From CAZUCD01 sp964618855 (GTDB taxonomy: Bacteria; Sumerlaeota; Sumerlaeia; SLMS01; JANRJK01): DNA of 32,874 bases. The notes beneath the pieces are model-generated. The model saw nothing but the letters and a program-made list of their open reading frames with translations. It did not search any database and was not told where the DNA came from. This document shows, piece after piece, positions 7,312 to 15,151 of this stretch. Every line of letters begins with the position of its first letter. The stretch's first letter is position 1. Made by a program: the position numbers and the translations under genes. Location of the stretch: NCBI GenBank assembly GCA_964618855.1, contig CAZUCD010000024.1:1-32874 (forward strand), in the 5' to 3' direction.

Positions 7312-10300
7312 ATGGTCTGCGTGATCCTTGCCGCGGCCTGTGGCCGCAGCGGCAAGCCTGTCACGATCGAGACGAAGCCCGCGCTTGCCGCGCCTCACGG
7401 CGCGGTGCAGCGCAGCGCTGCGCCGCAGCTCTTCGATGTTCCCCTCTCGGTCACCAGCTCTGCGGAGGGCGTCCTCCTCACCGAATCGTATGCCAACGGA
7501 GAGGCACGCGACTACGTTTACGCGGTAGCCGTCCCACCCGGCACCGGCAAGTTCGCCGTCGAGAGCGTACGCCTTCGCAATCCACGCACCGGCCAGGTGG
7601 CCGAGCACCCGCTTGACTCCGAACTGTTGTCGGAGCCCGCGCGCCGCAACGAGGTGAACGCGCGCTTCGACATGCGGGGCATCGGCATGATGCGCCGGGT
7701 GGAACTGGCGAGGATCCGTGTCCGGGCGAGGGATCGCCTCGCAACCTTTAACCCCCCCATGGAACTCGCGGGATTCACGCTGCGGATCTCGACGGAAGGG
7801 GAGTCCGCCGGGAAGTCCACTTCGCCGGACAGCGGATTCTCCGACAAATCCAGTCCCTACCGCGAACTGGTCAGCCGCGCCGTCTGCAACCCCGACGCCA
7901 TCGACATGTACGCTGCGGAGCCCGTCCAGCCCCACCCGCACGAAATGGGCTCGCCGCTGGTGCGCTGGCACGCGGACCCGGCACGCTCGCAAGGCATGCC
8001 GTGGCTGAAGATTCCGGTCACGAAGGAAGGTCTCTACATGATCGACGACTCATGGCTGAAGGCCGCCGGAGTCGATGGAACCACGATCAAGCCCGAGGAA
8101 CTCAGGCTCTTTTCCATGGGCGGGCCCGTTGCGCTCGAACCCGTGCTCCCGGGGGAACTGTCCTTCGCCGATGGACAGCGGCTCATGTTCTACGCCCGCA
8201 CAACCGAATCCACCGAGACGCCCATTCGTCCGTACTACCTTTGCCGGTCGCTCGACAAGAACCTCCCCCCCCGGTTCCGCAACGCGGATGCGCCGCTTGC
8301 AGACCTTCCGGTGCGCGACCGACTCTTCCGCCAGTTGAAGCTGGAGGAGGACTATCTCCTCGAGACGCGCGTGGGCAACTTCCTGAGCATTCGCGGCATG
8401 ACGTGGGTGTGGAGGACGCTGAAGCCGGGCACGGAGGAGCGATTCACGTTCAACCTTCCGGGCCTCGTGTACAGCGGGGAGAACGCCACGCTCACGGTGG
8501 ATCTCTACTATGCCGGTTTAATGGTGCCGGGCGACGTCCCCGCACGCGTCAACGTGAACGGGACCCAGTTCGACCTTGGGCCCATCCCCACGACAAACCA
8601 GTTCCTCGACATCCCCCAACTAACGCTCTCGATCCCGAGCAACCTGCTCAAGCCCGCGAACAACAACGTGGGCGTCTCGATCCAGGCGTCCAAGACGAAT
8701 CCCAACGGGATGATCCCGATCTTCATCGACAGGATCAACGTTTCCTACGCGGGCGACTTTGCGCCCGTTGACGGGAGGCTTGCATTCAAGGGGGGCGACC
8801 TGCGGGGCGCGCGTGCCGGGGCGCAGAAGATCCTGGCGCGCAACTTCCGCATGTACCGCCTCAACGCGGTGGACGTGACGACCCCGGACGAGCCCGGGCG
8901 GCTTCGCGTCGACGTCGAGGGGGGGGATCAACTCGTCACCGTCCCGGATCTGTCCGCGAATTCACATGTGCTGCTGCTCGACGACGACGGCATCGAGCGA
9001 GCCCCCGCGGGCACAGCGATCGTGGTCCGCGCCATCGACACGATCAACGTCTCGGCGGACACGGTGATCATCACGCACGGCGACTTCATGGAGGCTGCGG
9101 AACTCCTGGCCGCGGACCTGCGCGAAGCTGGTCAGGAAGTCGTCATTGCCGACGTCGGGGACCTCTACGAGTGGTACACGGCGGGGGTGCTCGGTTGGAG
9201 TGCCGTCCGCGAGTACCTCCGCGAGATGATCGCCAATCCGAGGGGCCGCCGCCCGTCGCAGGCCATCCTGATCGGCGACTGCACCAGCGATGGCAGGGGC
9301 GTTGCACGCAACGCCGTGAAGAACTACATCCCAACCTTTTCCTTCACGGATCCGCGACGCAGGCAGTCCGACCAGTTCGCGACGGACTCCATGTACTCCT
9401 GGCTCTCCGGTGACGACGAGTTGGCGGACATCCTCGTCGGCCGCCTGAGCGTCGCGACGGCCGGGGACGCCATGAAGGTCGTGCGCAAGCAGATCGCCTA
9501 CCGGCAACTCCGCGACCAGCCCTGGGCGGGCCGCGCGCTCACGCTCGCCGACTACGGTATCTTCGAGGAGCGGACGCGCGAGATGGTGGACCGGGGAGTG
9601 GACCCGTCCTTCCACCACAGGCTGCTGCCATCCGCAAGTTTTCCGTGGGAGGACAACTACTACCTGCCACCCGAGAACCTGCGCGACGAGGACCGCAAGG
9701 TCGCCCCGCTCGTGACGGCGGAGGTCCAGCACGCCTTCAACACGGGCACGGGGATCATCTCATTTTTCGGCCACGGCGCACCCAACCTCTGGAGCAACCA
9801 GCGCATTTGGTTCGGCGGCGACTCGGACAACAGCGACAACCTGCTCCTCTCCAACGTGGACAAGCCGGCGTTCGTCACGTCCTTCACCTGCAACAATGGG
9901 GCGATCGACTACCCCATGCCTCGGTGGAACATCTGCATCGCGGAGGACATGATGCGGGTTCCCGGTGGCGCGATCGGCGTCTTCATGCCCTCGGGACCGG
10001 GGTTCCCGGACCAGCACATCCACTTCGCCGAGGGCTTCATGCGCGCAGTGACGATCCTGGGCGTGAGGCACCTTGGGGTCGCGTCGGAACTGTCCCGCCT
10101 CGCCTACCAGGTGAGGCATGGCTCGGACGACCACTCGCGAATGTACATTTACCTGGGAGTGCCAACGCTCTCCCTCCCGGCGGCGGAGCTGCGCGCGCGC
10201 ATGGTGCTCTCCGATCCCGAGGGCCGGCCTGTCGCCAACGTCACGGATGCGGGCAAGGGCGTCATGGTCCAATTGGACGCGGACGACGCCATCACAAGCG

Positions 10301-11850
10301 GAGTCGTCACCGCGGCGACGTCGACCGGCTACACCCTGGAGGAACGATTCATCGCCGTGCAGGGAAACCGGGCAGAAGCCGAGTTCGGCCCGCTCGTGGG
10401 CTCCACATTCGACGGCGACGTGACGATTTCCGCCGACCTCGTGCTCGCGAGCGGCCGCCGGGCCACCGTCGGACGCAGGCTCTTCCTGCCGAAGAGGCTT
10501 CTCTTCATCGAGGACGTGGATGGACTTGCCGATTGGGGGGAAGGCCTCGAACGGCGCATCAACGTGACTCTCCGCAACGACGCCTTCGTCGAGTGCGAGG
10601 GGAGGTTGCGTGCGGTCCTGGCCGACCAGCAGGGCAACCTCGGCGAGACGTTCGAGGTGCCCTACCGCGTGGTGGGCCGAGGCAGGGGGACCTTCCCCGT
10701 CGTCGTCCGGGCCCCGCGTGCCGGCGTGTACAGCCTCGAGCTCGTCACTTCCTCGACCGAACCGGAACTGGCTCCATCGACAGCACCGCCGGCATTCGCT
10801 CTGCGCCGGCCGATCATCATGGGCGGCGTCTCGGGCGGATTCACATGGATGGCGCGCGACACGATGCTCCGGCCCGGCTATGGCAGCAGTGGCGTCGTGT
10901 CCTGGCTCCTGCCGGTCGTCAACACATCGCAGGGCAGGATCGACGAGATAGAGACCAAGCTCGAGTGTGAGATGCCTCCGGGGAGCCTCCTCGGTGCGCC
11001 GGAGTTCGAAACCGTCGGACCGATGGCGGCTGGCGAAGCGCGGTGGCTCACAACCATCACGCGCCTGCCAAGGGAGATCGCCCAGCCGTTCCTCCTGCGC
11101 CTCACGGTCGAGAGTGCGCAGGGGGGTGGTCCCGTCGTCTCAGAGCGCACGTTCTCGACCGCGGAGATTCCCGACCTGGAGGTCGTGCCGGGGTCCGTGC
11201 ACGTCGAGCCGGCCCTTCTGACGCAGGGTTCGTCCGTCATCGTGAAGCTCGCCGTGCGCAATGCGGGCGGCCCCATGGGCGGCCCCTTCCGCGTCGCCCT
11301 GGCGGCGGACAAGGAGGGCCAGCCCGGCGATCCCCTTCCATGCATGACCGCGGAGAACGACCGCGAGTACCCGCCGCTGCGGCCCGGGGCATCGACGGAG
11401 ATTCGCCTACGGTGGGATCCCTTCGCCGAGGTTGGCCGCGTGCGCATATGGGCGACCGCGGACGCCCGCGGCGCGCACGTCGAGTCCAACAAACGGAACA
11501 ACTCCATTCCCATCGACCTCGACTTCCGCTCGAAATGGAAGCTGCGCGCGGGCCCCATCGGCTTCCGTCCATTGCCGGACAGGAAGGTGATGCTTGGAGC
11601 CTACGTCGAGAACGACGGGGAGACCGACGCCCAGCGAGTCACCGTGCTGTTCTACCGGAACGAACCGCACACCAAGGACAACCTGATCGGCGAGGTCCTC
11701 CTGCCGCGCGTGCCGGCCAAGTCGAACCAGACGGTCGAGTTCATCTGGGACGTGTCGAAGGAGAACCCCGAGGAGCTGCGGGCCGTGAAGCCAAGCTACA
11801 CGATCCAGCTCAAGGGAAGCCTCCAGCGCGTCTCCTCTTCGACGCAGTAG
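7312..11850 (+). CDS. C25 (gingipain-type) cysteine peptidase, large putative lipoprotein
   Basis: A 1512-residue exported peptidase. The central C25 domain (about residues 580-970) has the catalytic His in FFGHGAPNLW (H821) and the catalytic Cys in TSFTCNNGAIDY (C860), 39 residues apart. Earlier, QAILIGDCTSDGRG and DELADILVGRLSV are typical of the family's subdomains. An N-terminal region of about 570 residues resembles the pro/beta-sandwich part of C25 proteins. The C-terminus holds CARDB-like beta domains (about 1300-1410) and ends IQLKGSLQRVSSSTQ, without an obvious type IX secretion sorting domain. ATG 7312 is the only usable ATG before the conserved region. It lacks a Shine-Dalgarno sequence and lies 14 nt after tRNA-Cys. 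MVCVILAAAC gives a very short lipoprotein-like signal with no basic n-region. Known gingipains cleave after Arg or Lys; specificity here is not predictable. Confidence 0.85.
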   Translation: MVCVILAAACGRSGKPVTIETKPALAAPHGAVQRSAAPQLFDVPLSVTSSAEGVLLTESYANGEARDYVYAVAVPPGTGKFAVESVRLRNPRTGQVAEHPLDSELLSEPARRNEVNARFDMRGIGMMRRVELARIRVRARDRLATFNPPMELAGFTLRISTEGESAGKSTSPDSGFSDKSSPYRELVSRAVCNPDAIDMYAAEPVQPHPHEMGSPLVRWHADPARSQGMPWLKIPVTKEGLYMIDDSWLKAAGVDGTTIKPEELRLFSMGGPVALEPVLPGELSFADGQRLMFYARTTESTETPIRPYYLCRSLDKNLPPRFRNADAPLADLPVRDRLFRQLKLEEDYLLETRVGNFLSIRGMTWVWRTLKPGTEERFTFNLPGLVYSGENATLTVDLYYAGLMVPGDVPARVNVNGTQFDLGPIPTTNQFLDIPQLTLSIPSNLLKPANNNVGVSIQASKTNPNGMIPIFIDRINVSYAGDFAPVDGRLAFKGGDLRGARAGAQKILARNFRMYRLNAVDVTTPDEPGRLRVDVEGGDQLVTVPDLSANSHVLLLDDDGIERAPAGTAIVVRAIDTINVSADTVIITHGDFMEAAELLAADLREAGQEVVIADVGDLYEWYTAGVLGWSAVREYLREMIANPRGRRPSQAILIGDCTSDGRGVARNAVKNYIPTFSFTDPRRRQSDQFATDSMYSWLSGDDELADILVGRLSVATAGDAMKVVRKQIAYRQLRDQPWAGRALTLADYGIFEERTREMVDRGVDPSFHHRLLPSASFPWEDNYYLPPENLRDEDRKVAPLVTAEVQHAFNTGTGIISFFGHGAPNLWSNQRIWFGGDSDNSDNLLLSNVDKPAFVTSFTCNNGAIDYPMPRWNICIAEDMMRVPGGAIGVFMPSGPGFPDQHIHFAEGFMRAVTILGVRHLGVASELSRLAYQVRHGSDDHSRMYIYLGVPTLSLPAAELRARMVLSDPEGRPVANVTDAGKGVMVQLDADDAITSGVVTAATSTGYTLEERFIAVQGNRAEAEFGPLVGSTFDGDVTISADLVLASGRRATVGRRLFLPKRLLFIEDVDGLADWGEGLERRINVTLRNDAFVECEGRLRAVLADQQGNLGETFEVPYRVVGRGRGTFPVVVRAPRAGVYSLELVTSSTEPELAPSTAPPAFALRRPIIMGGVSGGFTWMARDTMLRPGYGSSGVVSWLLPVVNTSQGRIDEIETKLECEMPPGSLLGAPEFETVGPMAAGEARWLTTITRLPREIAQPFLLRLTVESAQGGGPVVSERTFSTAEIPDLEVVPGSVHVEPALLTQGSSVIVKLAVRNAGGPMGGPFRVALAADKEGQPGDPLPCMTAENDREYPPLRPGASTEIRLRWDPFAEVGRVRIWATADARGAHVESNKRNNSIPIDLDFRSKWKLRAGPIGFRPLPDRKVMLGAYVENDGETDAQRVTVLFYRNEPHTKDNLIGEVLLPRVPAKSNQTVEFIWDVSKENPEELRAVKPSYTIQLKGSLQRVSSSTQ

Positions 11851-11851
11851 G

Positions 11852-13012
11852 GTGACTCCCTGCCGCCGTGCGCTGGTGTGGGCCGCCTTGCTCGTGCTCG
11901 TCATGGCAGGTTCTGCGTCGGCGCAGCAGGGCCCGCGGCGCGGGGAGGTCGTCCTTTGGATCACGAGCGGGGAAGCCGCATCGGCGCTCTCCGAAAGGGA
12001 GGCGCGGCGAGAGGCGCTGGCGGCGATCCGATCGGCGGGCTACACGGGAATCTGCCTCGAATCGCAGGCCCCCGATGGATCGAAGTCATTCGCACAGAAG
12101 GAGGGGGCACGGCTTCTCTCGCAAGTGGTGGAGGATGCGCGGCGGGCAAGGTTGACCGCGTGGCTCGCGTGGAAACCGACCTTGGCTTCGCCCGGCACGC
12201 CGCCCACGCACTTTCAGGTCGCGGCCGTCCCGGAACAGACATCGCGGACGCTGCGCCTGGTCAGGAGCGATAGGCACCCCGCCAACCAACCGGGCGAAGT
12301 CTCGCCCGCTTCCCGCGAAGTTGTCTCCGGGATTGCGCGGGATGCCGCCGCGCTGGCCGCGCTCCAGCCCGATGGCGTCCTGCTCGTGGACTTCGGGTTC
12401 GAGGGCCTCGGCTCGGACGTGTCCCCGGCCGCCGAGCGCGCGTTCTCATTCCACGCTCGGCGCTCACTGCGCAAGTGGCCGGAGGACGTTCTCGGCCCCG
12501 ATGCCCAGCAGTCACTGGCCGCCCAGTGGCAGCCTTGGCGTGCAAGTGTGCTTAGGAACGCCATCCTCGATGTCAAGGCGGCGCTCGCGACACCACGTGG
12601 GCGCAGCGTGCCGATGATTCTGCTCACGCAGGGCGCCTACTCGGAAGCGGGGGATCGGGGATTAAACTGGGCCACAGCCCAGGCACTCCGGTCGAGCCGC
12701 CCGGCAGCTGCGCGGGCCCCGGAGGAAACCGCCTGCGGGCACCTGTTCGATGCGATTGTACTGGGCACTTGGCTGCCCGCGCAGACGGAAGCCGAGGCCA
12801 CCACGGCCGGGTTCAGGCCCGAGTTTTCCGCCGCGCGCATCGTCGCGGATGCACCGATTGAGGGAGTGCCGCGCTGGACGTGCCTGCTGGCCGGAGAAAT
12901 GACGGGGGACGAACGGCGCAGCCGCGTGGAGGGCCGGCTCGCACTCGGTGCCGGGGTCCTGGTGATCGGTGACCGGCTGCTCGAAGCCGCCCCGGCCGCT
13001 TCCGGTCCCTGA
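11852..13012 (+). CDS. Secreted GHL10-like (TIM-barrel) protein
   Basis: A 386-residue exported protein. Residues 1-24 are a clear Sec signal peptide: basic TPCRR, a hydrophobic core and AxA cleavage after SASA. The mature part resembles the glycosyl-hydrolase-like family GHL10. An early strand/helix (EALAAIRSAGYTGICLES) is followed by LTAWLAWKP. Then comes EVVSGIARDAAALAALQPDGVLLVDF, and then a QWQPWRASVLRNAILDVKAAL helix. No catalytic acid pair can be assigned with confidence, so enzymatic activity is unproven. GTG 11852 lies one base after the stop of the C25 gene and gives a proper signal peptide, so the two are probably one operon. Its 3' end converges on the HU gene, 21 nt away. The family call is moderate; a non-catalytic carbohydrate-binding role is also possible. 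Confidence 0.6.
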   Translation: MTPCRRALVWAALLVLVMAGSASAQQGPRRGEVVLWITSGEAASALSEREARREALAAIRSAGYTGICLESQAPDGSKSFAQKEGARLLSQVVEDARRARLTAWLAWKPTLASPGTPPTHFQVAAVPEQTSRTLRLVRSDRHPANQPGEVSPASREVVSGIARDAAALAALQPDGVLLVDFGFEGLGSDVSPAAERAFSFHARRSLRKWPEDVLGPDAQQSLAAQWQPWRASVLRNAILDVKAALATPRGRSVPMILLTQGAYSEAGDRGLNWATAQALRSSRPAAARAPEETACGHLFDAIVLGTWLPAQTEAEATTAGFRPEFSAARIVADAPIEGVPRWTCLLAGEMTGDERRSRVEGRLALGAGVLVIGDRLLEAAPAASGP

Positions 13013-13033
13013 AACGCACATAGCCCGCGAGTA

Positions 13034-13312
13034 TCAGGCCTCGGGACCGATCTCCTTCACGCCCTTGCCGCCACGGAACGTGACGGCGTTGTGCTCCTCG
13101 ATCGGGTAGTTCACCTTGTTCTTCGGGTTACGCCCGATGCGCGCCTTGCGCTTCTTCACCTTGAAGACGCCGAAGTTGCGGATCTCCAGCCTGCCGTTCT
13201 TCACGATCAGGTCCCTGAGGCACTCGATCGTGTTGTCGACGACGATGAGCGCATCGCGGTCGCGGAGTTTCAGCTTCTCCCCGACGATGCGCACAATATC
13301 GGCCTTGATCAT
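13034..13312 (-). CDS. HU/IHF-family DNA-binding protein
   Basis: A 92-residue nucleoid protein that bends DNA as a dimer. The family pattern is complete: an N-terminal helical dimerisation part (MIKADIVRIVGEKL...), then GRLEIRNFGVFKVKKRKARIGRNPKNK, and a C-terminal VTFRGGKGVKEI. The arm tip carries GRNPKNKVNYPIEEHN, whereas most HU proteins have GRNPxTGxxIxIP. The intercalating proline is retained but the Thr-Gly is replaced. ATG 13312 is supported by a strong AAGGAG (13321-13326) eight bases upstream. It is transcribed alone on the minus strand, convergent with the GHL10-like gene and divergent from scpA. Assignment to HU or IHF subtype is not possible from sequence alone. Confidence 0.93.
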   Translation of the reverse strand: MIKADIVRIVGEKLKLRDRDALIVVDNTIECLRDLIVKNGRLEIRNFGVFKVKKRKARIGRNPKNKVNYPIEEHNAVTFRGGKGVKEIGPEA

Positions 13313-13605
13313 CGGGATGACTCCTTCGTCCGCAGGAATCGCCGCCCCGCCATGATCCCGAAGGACCCCGCGCGGCCGGCAACGGCTTGGAACCCAGCTA
13401 ATGGACGCAACCTGAGCACTCTATGCGAGCCGCCGCAACTGCGAAAACTCCTTCGTGCCGGCGAAAGTGGCCACGGGGAAAGAAACCTCCACACGCGATG
13501 TTCGGCTTCCCTTGCACGCACGGGCGTCGGGTGGCCCCATGCGGGGTCCCGTCGGTGGATTCGTCCTCCGCCGCGGGAACCGACACCCGCTGCCCTGCTC
13601 CCGTC
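13313..13605. other. Divergent intergenic region, HU / scpA
   Basis: This 293-bp region must contain promoters for HU and for the scpA-scpB-yifB unit. Open frame continues upstream of scpA on the plus strand, but its residues have no family similarity that I recognise. The decamer ACTCCTTCGT occurs twice, at 13320-13329 (the HU ribosome-binding site on the minus strand) and at 13447-13456. No convincing -35/-10 pair was found. Confidence 0.45.
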
Positions 13606-14358
13606 ATGGACTCTGCTACCCAACGCGTCATCCTCCCCGTGTTCGAGGGACCCCTGGATCTCCTGCTCCACCTCGTGAAAATCAACGAGGTGGAAATCAC
13701 GGAGGTGAGTCTCGCCGAAATCTCGCGGCAGTACCTGGACTACCTCCACGCCATGTCGGAACTGGATCTGGACATCGCGGGGGAGTTCCTCGTCATGGCC
13801 GCGACACTGATCAACATCAAGCTCCGGTCGATCCTCCCCAAGCCCCCCGAAGAGGGGCAGCGGAGCGACGAGGAGGAGATCGACGAGATCATGTCGGCGC
13901 AGGACCTCGTGCGGCGCCTGATCGAGTACCGGCGCTTCAAGCAGGCGGCGGCCGAGCTGCGCGACCGGGAGGACGAGAACGCCGGCATCTTCTATCGGAC
14001 GGCCCCCTCGATTCCCCTCGAGAACGGGGTCTCGGTGCCACCGCAGGACATACGCCTGCTGTTCGACTCCTTCGTGAAGGTGCTGCGCACGGCGAGGACG
14101 CTTCCGGAGCACCACGTCGCGGTCGAGCGCTTCACGGTCGACGACAAGCTGGCGGACCTGCGCGAGCGGTTGCGCCGCGACAAGCGCATCAACCTCGGCC
14201 GCGTCTTCGGCGCCTGCGTGAACAAGGACGAGGCCATCTGCTACTTCCTTTCGATCCTCGAACTGGCGCGACTGCGCGAGATCACCATCGCGCAGGCCGG
14301 CACCTTCGAGGACATCATCCTCGAGCCATGGGACGACAAGGTGATCTATGTCGGCTGA
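13606..14358 (+). CDS. scpA: Segregation and condensation protein A
   Basis: The kleisin subunit that bridges the SMC ATPase heads and, with ScpB, forms the bacterial condensin. The 250-residue product begins MDSATQRV and continues with the hallmark FEGPLDLLLHLVKINEVEI and EISRQYLDYL. Next come DIAGEFLVMAATLINIKLRSILP, an acidic linker (EEGQRSDEEEIDEI) and a C-terminal winged-helix portion (VNKDEAICYFLSILELARLREITIAQ). ATG 13606 is chosen because the conserved N-terminus starts here; upstream in-frame sequence looks non-coding. There is no clear Shine-Dalgarno sequence. Its end overlaps scpB by 11 nt, implying coupled synthesis of the two partners. No smc gene is in the window. Confidence 0.93.
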   Translation: MDSATQRVILPVFEGPLDLLLHLVKINEVEITEVSLAEISRQYLDYLHAMSELDLDIAGEFLVMAATLINIKLRSILPKPPEEGQRSDEEEIDEIMSAQDLVRRLIEYRRFKQAAAELRDREDENAGIFYRTAPSIPLENGVSVPPQDIRLLFDSFVKVLRTARTLPEHHVAVERFTVDDKLADLRERLRRDKRINLGRVFGACVNKDEAICYFLSILELARLREITIAQAGTFEDIILEPWDDKVIYVG

Positions 14359-15046
14359 GAACACGGTCCATGGAGAGCCCACGGGGCATGCGGGGCCGGT
14401 GCCCGTGGAGGAGACCCACGAGCTCCCCCCGCCGGAGGGCGAAGCGCGCCTCGCCGTGGTTGAGGCGCTGTTGTTTTCCGCGGCGGCTCCGCTCCATCCG
14501 GACCAGCTCGCGACGCTGACCGGGCTCCATGTGGACGACGTCCACGCGACCTTCGCCGGGTTGAGGGACAAGTACGGCCGCGGGGACTCCGGCCTCGCCC
14601 TGATGGAGGTAGCCGGCGGCTTCCAGATCGCCACGCGCGGCTCGGTTTCCGAGTGGGTCTTCCGCCTGCACGGCCACCGCCGAAGGAGCCCCATCACCCC
14701 GGCACTCCTCGAGACGCTCGCGATCGTGGCCTACAAGCAGCCCGTCACGCGCGCCGAGATCGAGGCGATCCGCGGCGTGGACTGCGGTGCCGTCATGCGC
14801 TCGCTTCTCGACGCCGGCCTCGCGGAAATCGTGGGCCGCAAGGAGGTGCCGGGGCGCCCGGCGCTGTACGGAACGACGGACGTCTTCCTGAAGACCTTCG
14901 GCCTGAGGTCGCTCGAGGACCTGCCCGCGCCGGGTGGCCTCGCTCCACGCCCTACGGAGGAGTCCGCACCCAGGCCACCCGACGAATCCACGCAGGTGGA
15001 GTCCCGAACCGCAGAGGCCGCGGGCGAGACCTCGCACATCCCCTGA
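14348..15046 (+). CDS. scpB: Segregation and condensation protein B
   Basis: The second accessory subunit of the SMC-ScpAB condensin, a winged-helix dimer that binds ScpA. The 232-residue product shows the family blocks RLAVVEALLFSAAAPLHPDQLA, GLALMEVAGGFQIATR, and PALLETLAIVAYKQPVTRAEIEAIRGVD. It also has LLDAGLAEIVGRKEVPGRPALYGTTDVFLKTFGL. The last ~45 residues (after LEDLPAP) are Pro/Glu/Thr-rich and probably disordered, as is common in ScpB. ATG 14348 lies inside the end of scpA with AAGG six bases upstream. The following 105 nt before yifB show no terminator. Confidence 0.94.
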   Translation: MSAENTVHGEPTGHAGPVPVEETHELPPPEGEARLAVVEALLFSAAAPLHPDQLATLTGLHVDDVHATFAGLRDKYGRGDSGLALMEVAGGFQIATRGSVSEWVFRLHGHRRRSPITPALLETLAIVAYKQPVTRAEIEAIRGVDCGAVMRSLLDAGLAEIVGRKEVPGRPALYGTTDVFLKTFGLRSLEDLPAPGGLAPRPTEESAPRPPDESTQVESRTAEAAGETSHIP

Positions 15047-15151
15047 CGACGGGCCGTCCACCGGGGACCGGGTTCCATCCACTCCGCTTGCTCCGGAAGG
15101 GCCGCTGATTCCGACTCGCGGTTCATCCACCCGGAGCCCAAGCGAACCGGC

